From assembly GCA_016206745.1 (NCBI GenBank), contig JACQQW010000194.1, positions 1 to 5,281 of the forward strand: a stretch of 5,281 bases of DNA, given 5' to 3'. How positions within the stretch are numbered: the first letter of the stretch is position 1; each line of letters opens with the position of its first letter. The notes beneath the pieces are model-generated. The model ran no database searches, was not told where the DNA came from, and was given only the letters and a program-made list of their open reading frames with translations. The DNA is from Candidatus Omnitrophota bacterium (GTDB lineage: Bacteria > Omnitrophota > Gorgyraeia > Zapsychrales > Fredricksoniimonadaceae). The position numbers and the translations under genes are program-made. Positions 1-5,281 of this stretch are shown piece after piece.

Positions 1-30
1 CCCTAACCCTCCCCGCCAGGGGGAGGGAAA
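1..30. repeat. GC-rich palindromic element
   Basis: A perfect 8-bp inverted repeat, CCCTCCCC at 7-14 with GGGGAGGG at 20-27, encloses the 5-nt loop GCCAG. It is preceded by CCCTAA and followed by AAA. The form (CCCTAACCCTCCCC, short spacer, GGGGAGGG) resembles the short interspersed palindromes found in many copies in some bacterial genomes, but no second copy occurs in this window. The E2 reading frame passes through it without a stop. It could be an in-frame insertion in the protein linker, an intergenic element, or a chance GC-rich stretch. Confidence 0.5.
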
Positions 31-925
31 CCGTATTAATGTGTCTGCGGCGCCATCGGTGCGTTTATTCGCCCGTGAAATCGGCATTGATATCGCCCAA
101 GTCCCCGGCTCCGGCCCGGGCGGACGCATTTCCATTGATGATGTCAAAAAATACGCCAAAGCTCTCAACACTTCCCGTCCCGCAGGCACCGGGGCTGGTA
201 TTGCCGCACAGCCATTGCCGGATTTCGGCAAATGGGGCGCCGTGCGCCGCGAAGCCATGAACAATGTGCGCCGCAAGACCGCGGAACACCTTTCCCATGC
301 CTGGCAAACTGTCCCGCATGTCACCCAATTTGACAAAACGGATATCACCGAACTGGAAAAACTGCGTAAACGTTTTTCGAACAAAGAAAAAAAATTATCC
401 ATCACGCCTTTTATCATCAAAGTCATCGCCGCGGCGCTTAAACATTTCCCTCAATTTAACGCTTCGGTGGACATGACGGCCAATGAGATCGTTTATAAAG
501 ATTATATCAATGTCGGCGTGGCCGTGGACACCGACCGCGGCCTTTTGGTGCCGGTGCTCAAAAATGTGGATAAAATGAGCATTGTGCAGATTTCCGACGA
601 ATTGACGGCAATGGCGGAGCGCGCCCGCGCCCGCAAGACCACCATGGAAGAAATGCAGGGCGGGTGTTTCACCATTTCCAATTTGGGCGGCATCGGCGGC
701 ACTTTCTTTGCCCCCATTGTCAATTGGCCGGAGGTCGCGATTTTGGGGGTTTCCCGCGGGGTCATGGAACCGGTGCACATGGAAAATCAATTCGTGCCGC
801 GGCTGATGCTCCCCTTGTCTTTGTCCTATGACCACCGCCTCATCGACGGCGCGGACGGCGCGCGCTTCATCCGTTGGGTGGCTGACGCTATCCAACAGCC
901 ATTTCTGATCGATTTAGAAAAATAG
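2..925 (+). CDS. aceF: Pyruvate dehydrogenase E2, dihydrolipoamide acetyltransferase (5'-partial)
   Basis: This E2 core enzyme transfers the acetyl group from lipoyl-lysine to CoA in the cytoplasmic pyruvate dehydrogenase complex. Numbering from the GTG at 41, residues 4-43 form a peripheral subunit-binding domain (APSVRLFAREIG, then GSGPGGRI), which docks E1 or E3. An Ala/Gly/Pro-rich linker follows to about 66, then the catalytic domain to 294. The catalytic domain has TISNLGG at 211-217, PEVAILGVSR, and the active-site DHRLIDG with His265 and Asp269. PHVTQFDKTDITELE and the FAPIVN segment recall Escherichia coli AceF rather than 2-oxoglutarate E2. No lipoyl domain is visible. The frame stays open to base 2, so the gene probably continues upstream. 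The GTG at 41, 13 nt after a GGGAGGG, is an alternative start that would give a lipoyl-less protein. lpd follows after 8 nt. I am sure of the E2 family, and fairly sure of pyruvate as substrate. Confidence 0.93.
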   Translation, partial: PNPPRQGEGNRINVSAAPSVRLFAREIGIDIAQVPGSGPGGRISIDDVKKYAKALNTSRPAGTGAGIAAQPLPDFGKWGAVRREAMNNVRRKTAEHLSHAWQTVPHVTQFDKTDITELEKLRKRFSNKEKKLSITPFIIKVIAAALKHFPQFNASVDMTANEIVYKDYINVGVAVDTDRGLLVPVLKNVDKMSIVQISDELTAMAERARARKTTMEEMQGGCFTISNLGGIGGTFFAPIVNWPEVAILGVSRGVMEPVHMENQFVPRLMLPLSLSYDHRLIDGADGARFIRWVADAIQQPFLIDLEK

Positions 926-927
926 GA
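924..927 (+). promoter_or_regulatory. Ribosome binding site of lpd
   Basis: AGGA lies 6 nt before the ATG at 934 and overlaps the aceF stop codon (TAG at 923-925). It supports the ATG at 934 as the true lpd start and implies that lpd is translated from the same message as aceF. Confidence 0.7.
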
Positions 928-933
928 CCATAT

Positions 934-2349
934 ATGCCTCAATCAATTCAACTGGTTGTCATCGGCGCAGGCCCCGGCGGTTACGCGGCCGCGTTTTTGG
1001 CCGCGGACATCGGCATGGACGTGTGCATCGTGGAAAAAGAAGTCAACCCCGGCGGGACGTGTTTGTACCGCGGCTGTATCCCTTCCAAGGCCTTTTTGCA
1101 CACGGCAAAAATCATCTCCGAAGCCAAACATGCGCGTCATTTCGGCATCGAATATAACACACCGACAATCGACATCAATAAACTACGCGACTGGAAAAAA
1201 AGCGTTGTTTCCAAATTGACCGGCGGCCTTGGCCAATTGGCCAGGGCCCGCAAGATCAAATACATCCAGGGTGAAGCCTCCTTTGTCAACTCAACCACAC
1301 TTTCCATTAAAAAATCCGATGGCAGCACCGAACAATTGACATTCCGAAACGCCATTTTAGCCACCGGCTCCCGGCCGGCAACCATGCCGAATTTACCCAA
1401 ATCCAACCATATCTGGGATTCCACCGCCGCGCTGGAAATGGAAGGCGTGCCCGGCACGCTGTTGGTCGTCGGCGGCGGCTATATCGGCATGGAACTCGGC
1501 ACGGTCTATCATGAATTGGGAAGCAAAGTCTCAGTCGTCGAAATGACTGAAGGGTTATTGCCCGGCGCGGACCGCGATTTGGCGGATGTCTTGTATAAAC
1601 GCGTCAAAGGCATGTTCGCCAAAATCATGCTGGAAACAAAGGTCGTCAAAATGGAACCAATGTCCAGCGGTATCACGGTCACTTTCGCGGGCAAAGACGG
1701 CAAAGAATTCAAAGAAGGGTTTAACAAAGTGCTGGTTTCCATCGGCCGCAAACCCAATGCCGAAAATTTAGGGTTGGAAAACACCAAAGTAAAAGTCACG
1801 CCGCGCGGTTTCGTCGAGGTCAATGGCCAGCGCCGCACCGCGGACGAGCATATTTACGCCATCGGCGACATTGCCGGGGATCCCATGCTCGCCCACAAGG
1901 CGTCCCATGAGGGCCGCGTGGCGGTGGAGGCCATTGCCGGCAAGAAAGTCGCCTTTGAACCCCAGGCCATCCCCGCGGTGGTCTTTACCGACCCGGAAAT
2001 CGCCTGGTGCGGATTGACCGAACTCGACGCGCAAAAGCAGGGCAAAGAAGTGCAAGTGATCAAATTCCCCTGGGCCGCTTCCGGCCGGGCCCTGACGCTC
2101 GACCGCCAGGATGGTTTGACCAAGTTGATCATTGACTCCAAGACGGAACGAATTTTAGGGGTCGGTATTGCGGGGGTCGGCGCCGGGGAAATGATCGCTG
2201 AGGGGGTCCTCGCCGTTGAAATGGGGTCGGTCGCAAGCGACCTCAAACTCTCCATCCACCCGCACCCGACCCTGTCGGAAACCATCATGGAAACCGCGGA
2301 AAGCTTCTTCGGCCACAGCACGCATATTTACCGGCCGAAAAAAATTTAG
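934..2349 (+). CDS. lpd: Dihydrolipoamide dehydrogenase (E3)
   Basis: This FAD-dependent oxidoreductase re-oxidises the dihydrolipoyl groups of E2 and passes electrons to NAD+, closing the pyruvate dehydrogenase cycle; the same protein may serve other lipoyl complexes. The 471 residues match the family's usual length of about 470. Visible in order are the FAD-binding GAGPGGYAA (11-19), the redox disulfide in GGTCLYRGCIPSK (Cys43 and Cys48), ATGSRP (143-148), the NAD-binding GGGYIGMELG (180-189) ending at acidic Glu203, the second FAD motif AIGDIAG (309-315), and the C-terminal dimerisation domain with HPHPTLSE (442-449). His444 and Glu449 form the proton-relay pair at the partner subunit's disulfide. 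There is no N-terminal lipoyl domain. The gene is complete and starts 8 nt after aceF, so it is co-transcribed. CLYRGC in place of the common CLNVGC is a known kind of variation. Confidence 0.97.
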   Translation: MPQSIQLVVIGAGPGGYAAAFLAADIGMDVCIVEKEVNPGGTCLYRGCIPSKAFLHTAKIISEAKHARHFGIEYNTPTIDINKLRDWKKSVVSKLTGGLGQLARARKIKYIQGEASFVNSTTLSIKKSDGSTEQLTFRNAILATGSRPATMPNLPKSNHIWDSTAALEMEGVPGTLLVVGGGYIGMELGTVYHELGSKVSVVEMTEGLLPGADRDLADVLYKRVKGMFAKIMLETKVVKMEPMSSGITVTFAGKDGKEFKEGFNKVLVSIGRKPNAENLGLENTKVKVTPRGFVEVNGQRRTADEHIYAIGDIAGDPMLAHKASHEGRVAVEAIAGKKVAFEPQAIPAVVFTDPEIAWCGLTELDAQKQGKEVQVIKFPWAASGRALTLDRQDGLTKLIIDSKTERILGVGIAGVGAGEMIAEGVLAVEMGSVASDLKLSIHPHPTLSETIMETAESFFGHSTHIYRPKKI

Positions 2350-2412
2350 CGACTTTTGACCTATCAGATTGGAAATCAATACCGCTCTTTAAAAAACTCT
2401 ACTGCGCTTTAT
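2350..2412. other. Convergent intergenic gap between lpd and the Bax inhibitor-like gene
   Basis: This 63-nt A/T-leaning gap separates two convergent stop codons. Besides the arm and T-tract of the candidate minus-strand terminator, it has only a 4-bp GATT/AATC hairpin (2368-2378) with no T-tract. No plus-strand terminator for lpd is recognisable here. Confidence 0.6.
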
Positions 2413-2448
2413 TTAATTACGGGAATTCATTTTGGACAATAAGCGCAG
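2391..2448 (-). terminator. Possible intrinsic terminator of the minus-strand operon
   Basis: CTGCGCTT at 2402-2409 and AAGCGCAG at 2441-2448 are perfect 8-bp inverted repeats. Three more A/T pairs (2411-2413 with 2438-2440) extend the stem past one bulged base, leaving a loop of about 24 nt. Read on the minus strand, the stem is followed by TAGAG and then six T residues (2396-2391). The stem's first arm lies in the last codons of the Bax inhibitor-like gene. The long loop and the 5-nt gap before the T-tract make it a weak match to a Rho-independent terminator. There is no T-tract on the plus strand, so it is unlikely to serve lpd. Confidence 0.35.
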
Positions 2449-3159
2449 GAGTTCAACGTACAGCCACACCAATGTGACCATCAGCGAAAAACCGCCGTAC
2501 CATTCCATATACTTCTCGACCCCCTGACGGGCGGCATTTTCGATAAAGTCAAAATCGAGCACCAGGGCCAAAGATGCCAGCCCGACCACCACCAGGCTGA
2601 AGGCAATGCCTAATGGCCCGCCGCCATTGATAAAGGCCGGCGGATGGATGCCAAAAAAACTGGCGATCCAGACGACCACATAAAACAACATCAGCCCGCC
2701 CATGCCAATCATCAGGCCTTTGCGCAAACCAGGCGTGGCTTGCAGCCATCCGGCTTTATACCCCATGAGCATGGCAAACATGACCGCGAAGGTCAAACCC
2801 ACCGCCTGCATGACAATGCCGGGATAACGGGTCTCAAAATAAGCGGACAAAACGCCTAAAAATAACCCTTGGCAGGCGGCATATAAAGGCGCGCTTACCG
2901 GGGTCCAGGACGGCTTGAAGGAACTGGCAATGGCCAAAATCAAGCCGCCGATCATGCCGCCAAAAAATAAAACACCCAGTATACCGGCACTGGCCGGATC
3001 AAAAGCTTTGGACCATGTCCACATGGCCGTGATCCCCAAAACGGCAAATAAGATCAGGGTTTTATTGACGGTCCCCTGCACCGTCATGGTTTGCCCGCTA
3101 CCGTAAACCCTGGCTTCGGTAAACACTTTGTTGTTGAGTGTAGGATTACTGCTTTCCAT
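2413..3159 (-). CDS. Bax inhibitor-1/YccA-type integral membrane protein (BaxI_1-like)
   Basis: This 248-residue inner-membrane protein resembles the Bax inhibitor-1/YccA superfamily, in particular the bacterial BaxI_1 group with an ESSNPTLN-type N-terminus followed by GTVNKT. A soluble N-terminus of about 30 residues precedes seven likely membrane helices near 33-50, 57-79, 86-107, 113-134, 147-170, 181-202 and 220-243. LDFDFIE (201-207) at the end of helix six and Glu236 in helix seven are acidic residues in or beside the membrane. In the related Bacillus YetJ, aspartates in the last helices form a pH-sensing calcium-leak gate; that this protein does the same is inference. The role of the bacterial group is largely unknown. 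It is last in the operon, 21 nt after pgpA, with a strong ribosome binding site of its own. The family is fairly certain, the function is not. Confidence 0.85.
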   Translation of the reverse strand: MESSNPTLNNKVFTEARVYGSGQTMTVQGTVNKTLILFAVLGITAMWTWSKAFDPASAGILGVLFFGGMIGGLILAIASSFKPSWTPVSAPLYAACQGLFLGVLSAYFETRYPGIVMQAVGLTFAVMFAMLMGYKAGWLQATPGLRKGLMIGMGGLMLFYVVVWIASFFGIHPPAFINGGGPLGIAFSLVVVGLASLALVLDFDFIENAARQGVEKYMEWYGGFSLMVTLVWLYVELLRLLSKMNSRN

Positions 3160-3166
3160 GATGATA

Positions 3167-3173
3167 CCCTCCC
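3167..3173 (-). promoter_or_regulatory. Strong ribosome binding site of the Bax inhibitor-like gene
   Basis: On the minus strand GGGAGGG lies 7 nt before the ATG at 3159, a near-ideal Shine-Dalgarno site. It fixes the start and suggests independent initiation, unlike the overlapping genes upstream in the same operon. Confidence 0.75.
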
Positions 3174-3180
3174 TTTTTTA

Positions 3181-3642
3181 TTATATTACCCCTGCCCAGC
3201 GCAATGCGATGGACAGCACGATATTAGTATACAACCCGGCCATGACATCATCAAGCATAATCCCCCAGCCTCCGGGCAAGGCTTCCAAACGGTTGATCGG
3301 ATATATTTTAAACATATCAAAGGCCCGGAACAAGAAAAATCCGCAAATCACCACCGGCCAGCTCATGGGAATCCCCATAAAGGCAATAAGGACGCCCGCC
3401 ACTTCATCGATGACCACAATGCCGGGGTCTTTTTGTTTCAAATCCTTTTCCACAATGCCCGATGCCATGGTCCCCAATGAAAAGATAACGGCGGCGGCCG
3501 CATAATAGACAAGACCATCTTTGAGTAAAAACGCCAGGGCAGCCCCCGCCGCCGTGGCCGCGGTGCCGGGAGCGGCCGGGAAATACCCTGTGCCAAAAAA
3601 TGTGGCAATTATTTTAGCGAACGCGCTCACCGGTTTTTCCAT
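3181..3642 (-). CDS. pgpA: Phosphatidylglycerophosphatase A
   Basis: PgpA removes the phosphate from phosphatidylglycerophosphate to give phosphatidylglycerol at the inner membrane, the step after PgsA. The 153 residues are a little shorter than E. coli PgpA (about 170). Visible family motifs are GTGYFPAAPGT (17-27), the acidic KDPGIVVIDE (71-80), FRAFD (105-109), and PGGWGIMLDD (123-132) followed by AGLY. Hydrophobic segments lie near 29-40, 45-62, 82-105 and 133-150. KIYPI at 112-116 replaces the more usual KPxPI. The ATG at 3642 sits inside the end of pgsA, giving a 16-nt overlap. A GTG at 3630, overlapping the pgsA TGA as GTGA, is a possible alternative start four codons later. Either way the gene is translationally coupled to pgsA. 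The pairing of synthase and phosphatase supports the call. Confidence 0.93.
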   Translation of the reverse strand: MEKPVSAFAKIIATFFGTGYFPAAPGTAATAAGAALAFLLKDGLVYYAAAAVIFSLGTMASGIVEKDLKQKDPGIVVIDEVAGVLIAFMGIPMSWPVVICGFFLFRAFDMFKIYPINRLEALPGGWGIMLDDVMAGLYTNIVLSIALRWAGVI

Positions 3643-4193
3643 TCATCCCGAAAATACATAGCGCCGGAGACTACGGTCAAAAACACACTGGCCATCATCA
3701 GCACATTGATCAGCGACCGCCAGGCAGTTTCCGCGCGGTAAAACCAATGGGCGGTGAACATGCTTTGCTCCGCGATTAAAAACAACAGGACCGCGGCAAT
3801 GGCCAGCATTTGACAGACGGTCTTGATTTTTCCCGCACTTTCGGCGGCCAGCACCCGGCCCCGGGCCATGGCCTTGAGCCTGGAAACCGTCACCGCCGCT
3901 TCCCGCGCGGCAATGACCATCACCATCCACCAAAGCACCATCCCTAAATGCGCCAATACCCCAAACACCGCCAGCATCAGCACTTTGTCCGCGATAGGGT
4001 CCATGATCTTGCCAAAATCGCTGATCAACCCCTGCCGTTTGGCCAAATACCCGTCGTAAAAATCGGTCCACGCGGCAATGGTAAACAAAATCGCAGCTGC
4101 CATATGGCCGGCCAGGGTATTGGCCAAAAGCAGCAGCACAATAAAAAAAGCAAAGACAATGCGGGAAAGAGTCAAAATATTGGGCAGGCTCAT
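3627..4193 (-). CDS. pgsA: CDP-diacylglycerol-glycerol-3-phosphate 3-phosphatidyltransferase
   Basis: PgsA joins CDP-diacylglycerol and glycerol-3-phosphate to make phosphatidylglycerophosphate, the committed step to phosphatidylglycerol and cardiolipin, in the inner membrane. Its 188 residues are typical. The CDP-alcohol phosphatidyltransferase signature is complete in its acidic residues: Asp44, Asp47-Gly48, Gly61, Asp65 and Asp69. The Arg normally following Ala in DGxxAR is Lys52 here, with Arg53 next to it. The N-terminus LPNILTLSRI and the segment REAAVTVSRLKAMARGR (97-113), then SAGKIKTVCQ (119-128), are characteristic of PgsA rather than other family members. Likely membrane helices are near 9-25, 31-47, 72-98, 127-141 and 160-180. 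The ATG overlaps the rimO TGA as ATGA, and the gene's 3' end overlaps pgpA. Confidence 0.94.
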   Translation of the reverse strand: MSLPNILTLSRIVFAFFIVLLLLANTLAGHMAAAILFTIAAWTDFYDGYLAKRQGLISDFGKIMDPIADKVLMLAVFGVLAHLGMVLWWMVMVIAAREAAVTVSRLKAMARGRVLAAESAGKIKTVCQMLAIAAVLLFLIAEQSMFTAHWFYRAETAWRSLINVLMMASVFLTVVSGAMYFRDEWKNR

Positions 4194-5281
4194 GGGGCGG
4201 TCCCCGCTAAATCGTATTCATAAGCGTCGGTGATTTGGACCTCCACAAAATCCCCCGGGACCAGCGGGCGAGGGCAACGCACATACACCACCCCATCCAC
4301 ATCCGGGGCGTCATATTCGCTGCGGCCGATATAGGTCTCCTTGCCATCAGGTCCTTTTTCCTCGATCAATACTTTTAAACGCCGCCCCACAAACGACCGC
4401 TGGACCTGTTTGGAAATTTCCTGCTGGTCGCGCATAAGAATGTCCAGGCGTTCTTTTTTGATTCTTTCCGGGACCTGGCCTGCCATTTGGGCCGCGGACG
4501 TGCCCTCTTCTTTGGAATATACGAACACGCCCACCCGTTCAAAACGCGACTCCCGGTTAAAAGCGCGCAATTCTTCAAAATCGTCTTTGCGTTCACCGGG
4601 CAGGCCTACGATATAGGTCGTGCGCACAAACCCTTCAGGCATGGCTGTCCGGATTTTGCGGACCAATTCTTTTGTTTGCGCGGTGGTGATATTGCGGTTC
4701 TGCTCTTTTAAAATATGGCCGCTGATGTGCTGCAAAGGCATGTCGATGTACTTGCAAATCCTGGGTTCACCGGCCATGGTTTCAATCAAATCATCGGTCA
4801 TATGCGCCGGGAAGGCGTATAAAAGCCGGACCCACTGGATATTGCGGCAAACCTTGACCAGTTCTTTTAAAAGCCGGGCCAATGATTTTTCCCGGTAAAC
4901 ATCCATGCCATAGGCGGTGATGTCCTGGCCGATGATGTTGATCTCTTTGACGCCCCGGGCATCGAGGGCCCGCACTTCTTTGACCACCGATTCAATGGCG
5001 CGGGAAATGAACTTGCCTTTGATTTTAGGGATGGCACAAAATGAACAGGCATTAAAACAGCTCTCGCAGATTTTTACGTAAGCAAAATGCCGCGGGGTCA
5101 ATTGCATTTGCTCCGGCATGCGCTCGCGGTCTAATGTCGGCGTGCCCACAAACGCGTCCACTCCTTTAAATTCATTGACCAAATCTTTGCCGTAGCGCTG
5201 GGCCAGACAACCGGCCACAATGATTTTCTTGACCTTGCCCTGTTTTTTTAATTCGATCAAATCCAGGATGGCGTCGATGGA
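4190..5281 (-). CDS. rimO: Ribosomal protein S12 (aspartate-C3)-methylthiotransferase RimO (5'-partial)
   Basis: RimO is a radical SAM enzyme that adds a methylthio group to a conserved aspartate of ribosomal protein S12. The frame is open to the window edge: the first seven visible residues, SIDAILD, continue straight into LIELKKQGK. The TTG at 5260 is therefore an internal Leu, and roughly 75 N-terminal residues are missing, including the first two cysteines of the UPF0004 cluster. The third is in VAGCLAQRYG. The radical SAM CX3CX2C cysteines have codons at 5059-5057, 5047-5045 and 5038-5036, within ICESCFNACSFCAIP. RimO rather than MiaB is indicated by LTPRHFAYVKI, GQDITAYGMDVY, RLLYAFPAHMTD, VGVFVYSKEEGT and DAPDVDGVVYV. 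The last belongs to the C-terminal TRAM domain, which ends in EYDLAG. The linker between UPF0004 and radical SAM domains looks short. It is the first gene seen of the minus-strand operon. Confidence 0.95.
   Translation of the reverse strand, partial: SIDAILDLIELKKQGKVKKIIVAGCLAQRYGKDLVNEFKGVDAFVGTPTLDRERMPEQMQLTPRHFAYVKICESCFNACSFCAIPKIKGKFISRAIESVVKEVRALDARGVKEINIIGQDITAYGMDVYREKSLARLLKELVKVCRNIQWVRLLYAFPAHMTDDLIETMAGEPRICKYIDMPLQHISGHILKEQNRNITTAQTKELVRKIRTAMPEGFVRTTYIVGLPGERKDDFEELRAFNRESRFERVGVFVYSKEEGTSAAQMAGQVPERIKKERLDILMRDQQEISKQVQRSFVGRRLKVLIEEKGPDGKETYIGRSEYDAPDVDGVVYVRCPRPLVPGDFVEVQITDAYEYDLAGTAP
4194..4205 (-). promoter_or_regulatory. pgsA ribosome binding site held in a small hairpin
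   Basis: On the minus strand GGGGA (4205-4201) is the likely Shine-Dalgarno of pgsA, 7 nt before its ATG at 4193. Its GGGG can pair with the CCCC directly before the ATG, giving a 4-bp all-GC stem with the loop ACCG. The site lies within the last codons of rimO, so ribosomes finishing rimO would open it. This fits translational coupling; the stem is short and may be chance. Confidence 0.35.

Noticed and set aside
39..260. A 73-codon frame from the ATG at 39.
   Set aside because: It lies in a different frame inside the clearly conserved E2 subunit-binding domain, and its translation shows no domain or family pattern.
395..895. A 166-codon antisense frame within the E2 gene.
   Set aside because: It is opposite a strongly conserved catalytic domain, its product is His/Arg-rich without recognisable motifs, and it has no ribosome binding site worth noting; such long antisense frames are common in GC-rich genes.
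1854..2321. A 155-codon antisense frame within lpd.
   Set aside because: It is a shadow of the lpd dimerisation domain, with a low-complexity Ser/Pro/Ala-rich product and no family similarity that I recognise.
3180..3208. A perfect TATAAT on the minus strand (3185-3180) just before the Bax inhibitor-like gene, suggesting a promoter of its own.
   Set aside because: No -35-like hexamer lies at 15-18 nt spacing, and the start point would fall on the ribosome binding site. The A/T run is also the natural end of pgpA (stop TAA at 3183-3181).
3091..3505. Two plus-strand frames of 125-129 codons across the pgpA/Bax inhibitor junction.
   Set aside because: They are antisense to pgpA, which has clear motifs, and their products match nothing recognisable.
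3643..4071. A 142-codon minus-strand frame inside pgsA.
   Set aside because: It is an alternate frame of pgsA on the same strand; pgsA carries the full signature motif and the overlaps with its neighbours, while this product is Gly/Arg/Ala-rich without motifs.
5260..5281. TTG at 5260 as the rimO start codon.
   Set aside because: The residues before it (SIDAILD) match the conserved RimO UPF0004 sequence and the frame is open to the edge, so the gene is cut by the window rather than starting here.

Overview
The window is ordinary bacterial chromosome, tightly packed, with about 50-55% GC by eye. It holds six protein-coding genes in two convergent blocks. I found no RNA gene, insertion sequence, CRISPR array or phage gene, and no gene of unknown family. 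Nothing here looks like a new biological system; the points of interest are at the level of motifs and gene arrangement.

Plus-strand block (about 1-2349): the 3' part of a pyruvate dehydrogenase E2 gene (dihydrolipoamide acetyltransferase, AceF type), followed 8 nt later by a complete dihydrolipoamide dehydrogenase gene (E3, lpd). Together they supply the acetyl-transfer and lipoyl-reoxidation steps that turn pyruvate into acetyl-CoA. The E2 catalytic domain resembles the enterobacterial AceF type, which normally works with a homodimeric E1 (AceE). I therefore expect aceE upstream, outside the window. The left edge carries a GC-rich palindrome lying either in the E2 interdomain linker or just before an alternative GTG start.

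Minus-strand block (5281-2413, read right to left): rimO (methylthiotransferase acting on ribosomal protein S12, cut by the right edge), pgsA (phosphatidylglycerophosphate synthase), pgpA (phosphatidylglycerophosphatase A) and a Bax inhibitor-1/YccA-type membrane protein. rimO/pgsA overlap by 4 nt, pgsA/pgpA by 16 nt, and pgpA and the last gene are 21 nt apart, so this is very probably one operon. PgsA and PgpA catalyse consecutive steps from CDP-diacylglycerol and glycerol-3-phosphate to phosphatidylglycerol. The two blocks meet tail to tail across 63 nt. A weak hairpin plus T-tract there could end the minus-strand transcript.

Organism: a bacterium with an aerobic-type pyruvate dehydrogenase complex and phosphatidylglycerol lipids. 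The RimO radical-SAM region (ICESCFNACSFC, then IPKIKGKF), together with the rimO-pgsA-pgpA order and the E2 type, reminds me of candidate phyla such as Omnitrophota. This is a recollection-based guess of low certainty. No stretch longer than about 65 nt lacks a gene.
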